64,000 nucleotides of DNA from Rubripirellula lacrimiformis (GTDB lineage Bacteria > Planctomycetota > Planctomycetia > Pirellulales > Pirellulaceae): the NCBI RefSeq assembly GCF_007741535.1, contig NZ_CP036525.1, positions 3,720,001 to 3,784,000 of the forward strand, written 5' to 3'. Both the position numbers and the translations under genes were made by a program. Position 1 is the stretch's first letter. Each line of letters starts with the position of its first letter. The notes under the pieces were generated by a model. That model worked only from the letters and a program-made list of their open reading frames with translations, was not told where the DNA came from and searched no databases. Of the stretch, positions 9,251 to 18,609 are shown one piece after another.

Positions 9251-9582
9251 GGAGACGTTCCTTTGAGTTGATTTCGCCTCGTCAGCCAAACTGGGAGAAA
9301 AGGGCATCATGGCTGACGCAAATGGTAGGGTTTCGAAAAACGGATGAGGCGACTGCGCGATTGCGGTCTGCTTGTACCGGCGGGATTGGTCGACCCCCCC
9401 CGGGTTAGCCGGAGGCCTCTGGATCAGAGGACGCCTGCCGAAAACACGAAATTTCCGTTCTCGCGTTATCATAGTCCCGCTAGCTGGCCGTACCAAGCAG
9501 AAACCGCTCGCCGGACCGAATCGGTCGCCTTCTGGGCCGGTAGACCCACCGGAATCGGAAAAATCCGCAGAAAACGGCGCCT

Positions 9583-10611
9583 CTATAGCACCAATCCCCA
9601 AACTTGGCCCTCGTCCGTCGCGTCAAAGCAAATTCGTTGCAGCTGCTGGACCAGCGTTTTCTTCTCGGAATCGATGGCCGTTTCGACAGACATGACGTTG
9701 CGTTCGACAAGGCTCTGCATGGTCGCGGCGATCAAATAGCTCTCGGCCGACGACAGTTCCCCGCGAGCCTGGGATTGGCGAAGATCCAGAATTGCGGTCG
9801 ACGGGCAAAGCACTTCGGCCTCGGGATCGCTGAACCAAAACGCCATCTCGGCCAGCACCTGGCCGGATCGATCGACCAGTCGAAACTCTTCGATGTCCAA
9901 GTGCGACAAGCCGGCCGCCAGACGCCGAGTCGTCGGAATGATCGATTGGGACTGCGTCGATGCCGTCCGGCGAAATTGCAATGCTTCGCGGCTGACCGGC
10001 GGTCGATAGCACTGCAGGCTAGCCACCAAACGGGTCAGCGCATGAATCGGCTCGAATCCCATTTGTTTCAGTGTCGTGACCGAGACTTGGTCGTGATTGA
10101 GCACGCCAATTCCGTGTCCAAACGGTTCCAGCCCCGCGTACCCTCCCACGTCGTCGCGAATCAGACCCGCCAGCAACGATCGACAACCCGCCGACCGGAC
10201 GTGATCCATTGCGGCCGCCACCAAAGCCGGAGCGACTTCAGCCGCCTGTGCCGGACGGGCACACAGCGCCGCCAGCGTCGCAAACGACGAATCCTGTGCC
10301 AGCGCTGGATCGCCACCGGCGCCAGCGAGGGCAGGACGGACTTCGCCATTTTCATGATCGATGTCCTCCGCCGCGGTACCGGGAATCACGTGACACCAAC
10401 CCAGCAGTGACTGTTTCCCCTGGCATTCGGGTTGTGTCTCGGCTTCCGCGACCAGCAACCAATGCGGATCGAAAAAGGTTCGCGATACGATCGCCTGCTC
10501 CAACCGCGCTAGATTGACTCGCGGGACCGGCCCCACCGAAGCCCAATGTTCCAACCACACGTCGACCATCGCCGGCAGATCGCTGTTTCGAAAAGAGCGA
10601 ATCTTGATCAC
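9583..10611 (-). CDS. GNAT-like acetyltransferase family protein
   Basis: 342 residues. The N-terminus (IRSFRNSDLPAMVDVWLEHW) matches the first strand and helix of GNAT N-acetyltransferases. A central GWCHVIPG strand and a HVRSAGCRSLLAGL segment could be the acetyl-CoA-binding part, followed by a GFEPIHALTRL motif resembling the family's C-terminal strand. The last 140 residues are not recognised (LSHLDIEEFRLVDRSGQVLAEMAFWF). A cytoplasmic role in acyl transfer is inferred from this fold only. It stands alone, convergent with nothing and followed by the Gly-rich gene on the same strand. The assignment is moderate because the acetyl-CoA loop is not canonical. Confidence 0.65.
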   Translation of the reverse strand: MIKIRSFRNSDLPAMVDVWLEHWASVGPVPRVNLARLEQAIVSRTFFDPHWLLVAEAETQPECQGKQSLLGWCHVIPGTAAEDIDHENGEVRPALAGAGGDPALAQDSSFATLAALCARPAQAAEVAPALVAAAMDHVRSAGCRSLLAGLIRDDVGGYAGLEPFGHGIGVLNHDQVSVTTLKQMGFEPIHALTRLVASLQCYRPPVSREALQFRRTASTQSQSIIPTTRRLAAGLSHLDIEEFRLVDRSGQVLAEMAFWFSDPEAEVLCPSTAILDLRQSQARGELSSAESYLIAATMQSLVERNVMSVETAIDSEKKTLVQQLQRICFDATDEGQVWGLVL

Positions 10612-10960
10612 GGGAGTATCCCAAACGGTGGAAATGTAGACCGATCATGGATGGCGACGCTGATCGCGAACGGCAACGAGAGCCTTTCGAATAAAAATGA
10701 TGCCACATTCCGCGGTCGGACAGAAGCCACCTGAACGCGAAAACCCGATCGCACTGGCAATCCGCTGCGATTCTGGAATCCTGCCAGGCCGGCGGGGGGA
10801 AGAACCGCTGGTCCAGTTTCCTGGATAGCGGTGGCCGCTGTCCGCGGTGGGGTGTCTGCCAACGTCGTTGAATGGAACGTCGTCAGCGCTGAACGGCTTG
10901 GCGATGAATGTGTTGGCGATGAATGTGTTGGCGGCGGTTTTGCGTTCATGCGGTTCAGGC
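10612..10960. other. Intergenic region
   Basis: About 350 bp upstream of the GNAT-like gene. No gene was recognised. A perfect direct duplication of GATGAATGTGTTGGC is seen around 10904-10933. The promoter of the GNAT-like gene should be near the left edge. Confidence 0.4.
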
Positions 10961-11010
10961 AAAAAAAAACGGCGAGGCAACCTCGAAAGGTTGTCTCACC
11001 GTTTGTTTTC
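10961..11010 (-). terminator. Strong hairpin terminator downstream of the decahaem cytochrome locus
   Basis: On the minus strand, AACGGTGAGACAACCT pairs with AGGTTGCCTCGCCGTT and is followed by nine T residues. On the plus strand the same hairpin is followed by TTTGTTTTC, so it may act in both directions. It is the first terminator-like structure after the barrel and cytochrome genes and the small frame at 11126-11278. Confidence 0.85.
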
Positions 11011-11125
11011 AAAAACCACGAGAGAAACTCGTCACCGTGTCCACGCAATCCCACTCGACGTTGACACAGATCCGAACCGCTCAGCTTTGTCAGAGCCTCG
11101 TCGCAACAAGGCTCCTAGCACCGGA

Positions 11126-11278
11126 TCAACCACACTGCTGATCCTTGCCGGTAATGAAAGGGATCGACCGATTTTGCCGCCAGCTCGGATCGTAACTGTC
11201 GAAACGGTCAACCGAGTTGGTTCGCGTGACTCGTGGCGCGGTTAAGTCGACTTTGACGGTTGGTGGTTTTCGGTTCAC
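11126..11278 (-). CDS. Possible small protein downstream of the decahaem cytochrome
   Basis: A 50-residue frame from a GTG (product starts MNRKPPTVKVDLTAP and ends FITGKDQQCG). A further in-frame GTG at 11323 would give 65 residues. Codon choice resembles the neighbouring genes, and the frame lies between the cytochrome stop (240 bp away) and the strong terminator. There is no signal peptide, no recognised family and no clear Shine-Dalgarno. It could be the last gene of the cytochrome unit or a chance frame. The stretch 11279-11518 holds nothing else recognisable except a short AACCGGCCGGTT palindrome near 11463. Confidence 0.3.
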   Translation of the reverse strand: MNRKPPTVKVDLTAPRVTRTNSVDRFDSYDPSWRQNRSIPFITGKDQQCG

Positions 11279-11518
11279 CGAATCGCCGTGACCGTCCGGA
11301 CAGTGCCTAGACCCGCAACCCACGCAGTTTGAACGCGCCAGCCGTCGCTAACCACGCCATCAGGGGGTTGGACCTGGAACGACGACCCAGGCTGCCCAGT
11401 ACTTCAGGAGCCCGTGGACCATGTCGCCGCTGGATGCCGTTTAGGGCGGCGAAACCGGGACTAACCGGCCGGTTTGTTTTTAGGAAACGGGCACGGCAAA
11501 CCGCTGGTCCGTCGCGGC

Positions 11519-14500
11519 TTACCGCTTCAGCGATGCGGGGAACCGAAAGAATCGGTCGTCGAAAATATTGTCGCTGGTGTACCAGGTCGAACCGTCCGGG
11601 CGTCGGTACATCTTTTGGGTCTCGTCTTTCGACAGTGGGCGGGCCCCCACACGACCGAAGACAGCGATCTGATTGCCACTTTCGTCGACTGCGCGATCGC
11701 GGTCCATGCCGCGGCTGATCGCAAGCGCGTGCCCATTCTTGGGCAGCTGATAAGACGCGACCAAGAACGGTATCGGGCGTGGACTGAAACCGTCGTTGCC
11801 CGGCACTTCCGGACTGGTCAGTTGGATCACCCGCAATCCGTTCTTTCCGTCAGCAACGTAGGCGAACTGAGATACGTTGGTGATCCCCAATTGGACGTCG
11901 TGCGCGTCGTTGATGCACCCATCGGCGTCGTACATCTGGTCGACCCGAGCCGCCAATGGGTTCTCGATATCTAGAATCGCTAGACCGTGTTTGCCGGCGG
12001 CAACGTAGGCATAGGTGCGAGCCACGTAGATGCCGTGGGCGTCGTCCAGTTCGACTTCGTGAACGACATGCGGATGCGCCAGGTCGTGGGTGTCGATCAC
12101 CTTCACGCCGTGGTGATCGGTGACAAACCCGTACCGGAATTGGACGGCCACCTGATGCGGGTGGTCCAGTTCGTCGTGTCCGATGACGTGAGTCACCTTG
12201 GGGTTGGTTGGATCGTCTAGATCTACCACCACCAAGCCACTGGCACAGCAAACGTAGGCATAGGTGCCAACGATCGAAACAGATTCCGCACCATTTAGGA
12301 TTCCATCCGGATTGAAGGTCAGTGCCCGTTCCAGAAAATTGTTCAGTGGGTTGCCGTCCAACAGCGTTCCGGCACCGACCAGAATCAGGCCTTCTTCGCG
12401 ATCCGATACGTACAGGTATCCGTACAGCGGGTGAACGGCAGATTCTTCGTTGGTGGGGTCCTGCAGTCGCGTCGGGTCCGGCGCGATGGTGGTTGGTGCG
12501 GCGACTCCCGTAGCGAACTTGGTGCGAACATAAAGTCGTTGGCCAAGCGGCGAAACGGGCGCGGTCGTGATCCGTTCGCTGAAACCTTTGTGATCGATGA
12601 ACGCGATATCAAAGACTCGCAGCCCGCCTTTGCCACAGGCGGCGTACATGTATTCACCGCGGTGCTGCAGATCCAGGATCTCGGGTTTGCGGAATCTCAG
12701 CGACAGGGCTTCGATGATGTCACGGCCGGGATGTTCGTGCGAATGTTCGAGTTCACGATCGTGATGGATGTGCTCTTCGAAGTTTTCGGGATAGGCGATC
12801 TTGTGCAACGAACTGCCGATCACCGCTTGCGGTTCCGTCGTTTCGGTCACGACGACCGCTTCGAATCCATGTTCACCGGCGGCGACGTAACAGTACTTGC
12901 CGATGAAGTTGGTGAAGCCGGTGCCCTGCATCATCAACTGAGCCATGATCGCATTGTTGTCGTTGCGTCCGGACAGGTGACAATCAGTGCACGACTTGGT
13001 TTCGTAAACTCCGGACAATCCGTGGTCCGATTCGTTTTCCCAACCGGCACCGCCGCGAACGGTGTGCGGCACGTTGGTGCTAAACGCGATGCCCGACATG
13101 CCGTCGCCGGAAATCGTCTGTTGCTGGGTGTAGATGGCTTCCCGGTTGGCGTTGTAACTGGTCACGTGGATCGCGCAACTGCTTCGCGCCGGACCGATCC
13201 GGTTTCCGGTCACGTTGCCATCGCGGGCCAGCATGAAGATGTCGTCACGCAGGGTTTGGAAGTTGTAACTGGTTCGGTTTCGTGTCATGTCGCCCGTGTT
13301 GTGCAGTTCGGGTGACTTGATGTTCGCTCGCTGCGGCAGGTGACAACCGAAACAGCTTGGGTTCCAAGAACTGTGGCAGGTGATGCATGACATGTTGTCA
13401 TTGCGGTGGGCGCAATTTGCCAGATCCTGGGGGCTGGTTCCGCCCCATTCCACTTGGCCGGCCTCGTTCAACCGAACCGATTTCGCCGCATGGGAACGTG
13501 GGTTGTATGAATCACTGTTGGGGCGAACCGTATCGGCGGTCTGCACGACTTCCCAATACAGATCCGGTTCGACGGTCGAACGTTGGATCAATCGTGGCTG
13601 TTTCCCAGGCTCTCGCAAGACTTCGAACCGCGGTGTGTTGAAGGTCGTTCGCAGCGCCAACAGGTTGGTCCCACCGGGACGTCCGTCGGCGGCCGGCGGT
13701 GCGGCTGGGCCGCTGGTTGGCAATCGCGGTGCCTGGCCGGCTTGGATTTGCGCTTCGATTTTTTCGACCAACGATTGTTCGGCGGTACCGTGACAGTCGA
13801 TGCATTGGATTTCGATCGCGGCACGGACTTCGCCGTATAGTTTTCCGTTGCCATGGCTGTCCTGGTAATAGTGACAGTCGGTGCAGTGCATGCCCTTTTC
13901 CATGTGGATGTCCATCAGATGGACGGGCGCATCGGGGCGACATTTTCCGTTCTGCTTCTCCGCTGGGCTGGTCGGTGCAACCGATTGCCGAAGGTGCACG
14001 TTTTCGACGTGATCAAGCTGTTCGTTACGCCAATCCAACAGGGTGCCGTCACGATTCTTTTTGAACACCGCTCGGTATACCCAGCCGTGTCCGTGGAAGT
14101 CGGCGAATTGAGTGTGTTCCAGGTGCGGGTTCAGATCTGTGACGTTGGCCAAAAATTCGGGATCCGACCAATGTCCCCTTGCGGCCGCCTCGTTGGGATT
14201 CGATTCGGTCGCGCGAATGTAGTCCTCGGCCGTCAAATGTTTTTGTTCCTCGGGGTACATCAGTTCGCCGTCGGTTTCGTTGTCCCACCACATGTATCCC
14301 AGATAGCTGTTCAGCACGTTCGTTCCGGGGTGGATGTGACACACCATGCATTGGCTGGTGGGCATCCGTAGTTCGAACTTGTGCTGGATCGGGTGCCCGG
14401 GTTGGTCCTTGCGGATCATCGGATCGATGAACTGAACCCATTCGTCTCTTTCCGCCGCTGCGGTGCCACCGTTGCCGTATTTGGCTAGGAACCCGCTGGA

Positions 14501-15835
14501 CGTTTCGCTGCGGTCGTTGGCATACAGAACGTGGCAACTGCTGCATCCGCTGCTGCGATAGTCACCGGGGTGGTCGTTGGTCCCAAGAAAGTTCAGTGTC
14601 GGGTCTAACAGACGTGTTTTGGCCAGACCGATGAACACCGGATCGGTACGATTCTCCGTACCCAAACCGCGGACAGACAATCTTTCGCGTGGGCGGCCGG
14701 GTTCTTCCAAGACTTCGGGGATGCCCACTTCGGCTTTGAAACGGCCACCGCGTTCGAAGATCCGCAGCACGTTTCCGGGCTGGGACACTTGATAGGGGAT
14801 CAGCGGCTGCAGAAACGGCAGCACGCCTTTTTCCCGCGTCTCTTCGACCGTCGGCGGTGGGACCGTTTGCATGATCTGCGGTGCCCCGTTCATCGAATAG
14901 GATTCACCGTACCGAGCGTACTTTTCATCGGTGCCGCCGTTGTTGTACAGGGCTGCGCCCCACAGCATGCATCCGTGTGTCATCATGCTCTTACGCATCT
15001 GCAGCACCTCGTTGGCATGGCACTGACCGCAGGCGATGTGCGCAACCCGCAGGTCACCGGGGTTCATGAACCGGATGAAATCGGGTGATTCATGGTTCAG
15101 CAGTGTGTAGCTGCGGACCGGGTTCGCGCTGTCTTTCCACGCGGCCGGAAACTTGGGCCAAACATGTCCACCTTGGATGTCGAATTTGGATGCGTCGCCG
15201 CCGTGGCAATCGGTGCATCCAATGTTGACGCTGTTGATCGGGTGCATGTGCCCGACGTCGGTGTGGCAGTGGATGCAGCCTTCGCTTTTGATAAACGCAT
15301 CACCGGGCGTCTGCCGCATTTGATCGACGTGCCGAAGGTCTTCGGGAATCGGGTACGACGGGTTGTCGGCGACTCCCAACCGGCGGGCTAAATCCCAAGG
15401 ATCATCGCCGCGGCGGCCCACATCGGGTTCTTTGGCGCCGGCAGGTCCTGGCGCCGCTCCGTCATCGGACACCAGTCGTCCGTGGTAGGTTGGCGGCAGC
15501 GGGATTCGATTGGGGGGAACCACCGCACCGGGCAACAACCCGTTGGGCGTCGGATACGGACCCAGCGGTCCGCCTGTCGCTGTCGGCATGGGGCGATCGC
15601 CCGGTGGGAAGGCGGCCGTTTGTTCAGACGCTGCGTTGTTTGCGCCCGTGCGTGCGGCGACGGCGGTGGCATCCGAATCGGTGCCCGTTGGGGCCGCGTC
15701 GTTGGCATCGCCACCGCCAAATAGAGCTCGCAGTTTTGCGATTCGTTGGACCGGCGATTGAGCGCGGGCGTCGCTGGTGAAGAACAGTGGCAGAACTAGA
15801 AACAGAGCAACGATGGTCAGGACAAATCGTTTCAT
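11519..15835 (-). CDS. Decahaem c-type cytochrome with C-terminal LVIVD-type beta-propeller
   Basis: A secreted electron-transfer protein of 1438 residues. The chosen ATG gives the signal peptide MKRFVLTIVALFLVLPLFF. Ten CXXCH haem sites are visible between about residues 187 and 955: CIHCH, CTDCH, CGQCH, CSSCH, CMVCH, CTDCH, CIDCH, CITCH, CFGCH and CTDCH, with many spare His residues as possible distal ligands. After the last haem, about 400 residues form repeats of the LVIVD type (YAYVAAGKHGLAILDIENP, YAYVCCASGLVVVDLDDP, FAYVADGKNGLRVIQL), predicted to make a beta-propeller. A Pro/Ala-rich linker follows the signal peptide. It begins 32 bp after the beta-barrel gene, so the two are almost certainly co-transcribed. 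Haem attachment is inferred from motifs; partner and acceptor are unknown. Confidence 0.92.
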   Translation of the reverse strand: MKRFVLTIVALFLVLPLFFTSDARAQSPVQRIAKLRALFGGGDANDAAPTGTDSDATAVAARTGANNAASEQTAAFPPGDRPMPTATGGPLGPYPTPNGLLPGAVVPPNRIPLPPTYHGRLVSDDGAAPGPAGAKEPDVGRRGDDPWDLARRLGVADNPSYPIPEDLRHVDQMRQTPGDAFIKSEGCIHCHTDVGHMHPINSVNIGCTDCHGGDASKFDIQGGHVWPKFPAAWKDSANPVRSYTLLNHESPDFIRFMNPGDLRVAHIACGQCHANEVLQMRKSMMTHGCMLWGAALYNNGGTDEKYARYGESYSMNGAPQIMQTVPPPTVEETREKGVLPFLQPLIPYQVSQPGNVLRIFERGGRFKAEVGIPEVLEEPGRPRERLSVRGLGTENRTDPVFIGLAKTRLLDPTLNFLGTNDHPGDYRSSGCSSCHVLYANDRSETSSGFLAKYGNGGTAAAERDEWVQFIDPMIRKDQPGHPIQHKFELRMPTSQCMVCHIHPGTNVLNSYLGYMWWDNETDGELMYPEEQKHLTAEDYIRATESNPNEAAARGHWSDPEFLANVTDLNPHLEHTQFADFHGHGWVYRAVFKKNRDGTLLDWRNEQLDHVENVHLRQSVAPTSPAEKQNGKCRPDAPVHLMDIHMEKGMHCTDCHYYQDSHGNGKLYGEVRAAIEIQCIDCHGTAEQSLVEKIEAQIQAGQAPRLPTSGPAAPPAADGRPGGTNLLALRTTFNTPRFEVLREPGKQPRLIQRSTVEPDLYWEVVQTADTVRPNSDSYNPRSHAAKSVRLNEAGQVEWGGTSPQDLANCAHRNDNMSCITCHSSWNPSCFGCHLPQRANIKSPELHNTGDMTRNRTSYNFQTLRDDIFMLARDGNVTGNRIGPARSSCAIHVTSYNANREAIYTQQQTISGDGMSGIAFSTNVPHTVRGGAGWENESDHGLSGVYETKSCTDCHLSGRNDNNAIMAQLMMQGTGFTNFIGKYCYVAAGEHGFEAVVVTETTEPQAVIGSSLHKIAYPENFEEHIHHDRELEHSHEHPGRDIIEALSLRFRKPEILDLQHRGEYMYAACGKGGLRVFDIAFIDHKGFSERITTAPVSPLGQRLYVRTKFATGVAAPTTIAPDPTRLQDPTNEESAVHPLYGYLYVSDREEGLILVGAGTLLDGNPLNNFLERALTFNPDGILNGAESVSIVGTYAYVCCASGLVVVDLDDPTNPKVTHVIGHDELDHPHQVAVQFRYGFVTDHHGVKVIDTHDLAHPHVVHEVELDDAHGIYVARTYAYVAAGKHGLAILDIENPLAARVDQMYDADGCINDAHDVQLGITNVSQFAYVADGKNGLRVIQLTSPEVPGNDGFSPRPIPFLVASYQLPKNGHALAISRGMDRDRAVDESGNQIAVFGRVGARPLSKDETQKMYRRPDGSTWYTSDNIFDDRFFRFPASLKR

Positions 15836-15867
15836 GAATCCGTTCTTTTGCGGCGGGGCTGGCTTCG

Positions 15868-18141
15868 CTAGTACTCCAACACCAGTTCCAGGAAACCGGC
15901 GACGTGGTTTCGCGTATCGCCTTCGAGCGTGCGGAAGAGATCTTCGAACCCTTCCCCCGAAATCAATGTTGCCAAACCACCCAAAACCAACACGTTGTTG
16001 TTCAACAGCGGACGCCATTCCAGGCCCGTGCTGATGTCCGTTCCGATGAACTTGTCCACATCATTGACAAACAAGTAAGTCTCCAAGACCTCGGTTTCGT
16101 CGAACCACAGCAAATTGAGGTTGTTGATCGTCTTTACTCGGGGGGTAATGTCCGCGTCGAGACCAAGATTGAATAAATGCAGTCCCGGGTTCACGAAATT
16201 CGTTTGTCCCTGGAACTTCGTGTTCCGCATATTGGCCCCCAAAGCCTCGCGATTCGTCAACTCGACGCCAAACAGGCGTACCGCTTGACGCCCCCAAAAG
16301 CTGAACTCTTGACCAGCAAAGTTGGGTTCCGGAAAAATCGCATCAAATCCGGTCGCGGTGTCGTCGTTGGGGTCGGAATCGCCCGAGTTGTAAAAGTACG
16401 AAGTCCGAAACCGCACCCAATCCCGGTCGTAGGAAATCTCCGACGCGAACATGTACGCGCTGATATCCACCTCTTTGCCCGCGATCGGATTCAGGTCGTC
16501 TTTGCCGAACACGTAATAGAACGCGTTGCTGAAGTTGTACCGTTCGCAGTGACCATTGTTGGCGCAACCAAAGTAGTACGACTTGACGTCGTGTGGGATC
16601 GCAACACCGACCGGATCTGGACGCACCAGAAAGTTGTTGCGATCAAATTCTTCCGTCGCTTGGTCGTGGTTGGCGTGGAACGATACGTTCGCGACATTCC
16701 CGGGGTACAAGAAGTCTTGGCGATAGTAGTTGGCGATCCAAGTGTTCTGATGACGGTCGTCATCCAGTCGGTTCAGCAGACTGTTGGTGTCCTTTTCGGT
16801 CTGGTCAAACCAGATCAGGTTGAACTGATCACGATTGCTGTGCCGGGTCCCGAACAGGCGAACGCCGCGGTTGATGTCGTTGAAGATGAAGCCGCGAAAA
16901 TCGCTGACGAACAATTGGCTGCCGGCACGTACGGAAGCAAAGTCGTAGTACGGGCTGATGTCAGCCAGTTTCAACTCAAAGAACCACTCCTGCAGCGCGA
17001 CGTCATTGCGATTGCGGTTCAGCCCGTCACGAACGTCGGGGCTGACGACGCCCAGTTCTTCGGCGCGAAAGTTGTTGGTGTTGAAAACCAAATCGGCTTT
17101 CACACGCCAATCCACCGGCTTGGAGAACGTGTTGCCATGGAACAGGTCAATCGCGATCGCCGTGTTTTGGATCACCGATACCGAGTCGGGATCGCCGAAG
17201 AACTCGGCCTGCCCGGGGTTCCGAGTCGATTCGAATGGAGTCGTGGGGGTCGGCAATTGGCGGGCTTCGATCAGCGTTTCGCTGATGCCGGTAATATTTA
17301 AAAACGTATGTTGTCCGATGATCGGAAAGTCACCCTTCCACACGTTTTGATTGAACGGATCCCACCAAGTTCCTTTGACGCCGGGGTAGTCATCCATCAC
17401 CGGATGCTGTCTCCCGTATCGATCCGAATCCTGTTGCCCCAGACGCCAACGGTCTTCGACGGGGATGAAGTGGCTGCTGGATTGTTGCTCGGTCGGCGCT
17501 ATGCCCGAGGGACCGGTGAATCCGTAGGGGAAGTCACGACGGTGTTTCAGTAGCGGCCATGTGTGGTCTTCGCCAGCCGCGATCGGCGGCATCCGGTCGG
17601 CTGGCTGACCCGCATCTCTTAACACATCGGGACGTACCGTTTCGCCGTCCCAGGTGACGTCGGATGGTCGGATGTCTGACAACAATTCGCCGAACGACTT
17701 TGTCGATGGGCGGTTCTCGGGCGCCGGTGCGGTCGTCGGTGTCTTGTTGGTGACCGGTGTTTCAGCAGGGACCGGGACTGTGTCTTGGATCTGGGCGGGG
17801 GACGACAAATGCATCCGGATGCCCGTGGATTCGCCACCGGTTTGGATCGTGTGCGATGAGTTCCCCGTGGTGGTTGAATGATCGTTGGATGCGGAATTCA
17901 GCGATGGTCCCTGGATCAACCATTCTCGCAGCTCGGAACCGCGATGGGTTTCGGCTTCGGATCTCGGTGATTGGGCAACGACGCTGCGACACGGCGCCAT
18001 GTGCAGCCACATCATCCCCAACGCGGCTGCGACAAGCGGCAGCATCTTTCGTTGAAAGGGATGAAATCGCATGTGAATCGGGCTACCCGAACTGGTCATC
18101 GATGGATGCCTTGTCGGCGACCGCTGTTGCTCGGTCGCCAT
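15868..18141 (-). CDS. Large outer-membrane beta-barrel protein partnered with the cytochrome
   Basis: 757 residues from an ATG with AGTAGG about six bases upstream (a TTG lies just before it). A signal-like hydrophobic stretch (KMLPLVAAALGMMWLHM) is followed by a Pro/Thr-rich linker of about 150 residues. Then come about 550 residues of alternating amphipathic strands rich in Tyr, Phe, Asn and Asp (FEWFFELKLADISPYYDF-like pattern, WVRFRTSYFYNSGDSDPN). The chain ends in FLELVLEY, with the terminal aromatic residue typical of BAM-inserted outer-membrane barrels. The exact family is not recognised; it resembles porins of the DUF1302 or alginate-export size class. It is the first gene of the unit with the decahaem cytochrome, which suggests a barrel that sheathes or anchors a transmembrane haem wire. 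The pairing is inferred from context. Confidence 0.8.
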   Translation of the reverse strand: MATEQQRSPTRHPSMTSSGSPIHMRFHPFQRKMLPLVAAALGMMWLHMAPCRSVVAQSPRSEAETHRGSELREWLIQGPSLNSASNDHSTTTGNSSHTIQTGGESTGIRMHLSSPAQIQDTVPVPAETPVTNKTPTTAPAPENRPSTKSFGELLSDIRPSDVTWDGETVRPDVLRDAGQPADRMPPIAAGEDHTWPLLKHRRDFPYGFTGPSGIAPTEQQSSSHFIPVEDRWRLGQQDSDRYGRQHPVMDDYPGVKGTWWDPFNQNVWKGDFPIIGQHTFLNITGISETLIEARQLPTPTTPFESTRNPGQAEFFGDPDSVSVIQNTAIAIDLFHGNTFSKPVDWRVKADLVFNTNNFRAEELGVVSPDVRDGLNRNRNDVALQEWFFELKLADISPYYDFASVRAGSQLFVSDFRGFIFNDINRGVRLFGTRHSNRDQFNLIWFDQTEKDTNSLLNRLDDDRHQNTWIANYYRQDFLYPGNVANVSFHANHDQATEEFDRNNFLVRPDPVGVAIPHDVKSYYFGCANNGHCERYNFSNAFYYVFGKDDLNPIAGKEVDISAYMFASEISYDRDWVRFRTSYFYNSGDSDPNDDTATGFDAIFPEPNFAGQEFSFWGRQAVRLFGVELTNREALGANMRNTKFQGQTNFVNPGLHLFNLGLDADITPRVKTINNLNLLWFDETEVLETYLFVNDVDKFIGTDISTGLEWRPLLNNNVLVLGGLATLISGEGFEDLFRTLEGDTRNHVAGFLELVLEY

Positions 18142-18609
18142 CAAGACCTACTTGCAGGAATGCCATCTGCGAAGTGCAGTTGGCGTCCTTCCCCCTACTT
18201 AGGATGTCAAGATATATCGACCGGGGGTGCCTTGCGGCTGGCATTGAATATTCCGGTTATTCCAGTTTTGTCGGTTAAGCTGACAGCTTTCCGCGACGCG
18301 GTCGTTAAACGGGGTAAGCGAACTAAGATGGGTGGGCCCCCGCGGTCGGGGTTTGCCTGCACAATCGGAGCTATCCCACAGTGGCACGGACTGCCCGACC
18401 GATAGAAAGGGTAGTCCTGGTGATTTTGATCGCTCCTGTTTCGAATCCGCATGGTTTCATTTTCTGCGGTTCGATTTGGCGAGTTTCGATTCGGGTGGTT
18501 CGCCAGCCTGACCCGATCGGATCCGCTGGTCCGCCGATATTGGCGACGGCGTCGTTAGGCGATGCCGCCGGATGAATCGTTCCTTTTAACAAACTATTCG
18601 AGTCATTCG
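18142..18609. promoter_or_regulatory. Divergent promoter region with a 13-bp palindrome
   Basis: About 470 bp between the divergent barrel and dockerin/HbpS-like genes. AAGCTGACAGCTT at 18277-18289 is a perfect odd palindrome and a candidate operator. A TTGACA occurs on the minus strand near 18206-18211 and GATATATC just upstream of it, but no complete -35/-10 pair with correct spacing could be assigned. Both promoters are inferred to lie here. Confidence 0.35.

Noticed and set aside
18362-18400. Sigma-54 type -24/-12 promoter (TGGCAC near 18383)
   Set aside because: The TGGCACG word is present, but the -12 GC element is not at the required spacing.
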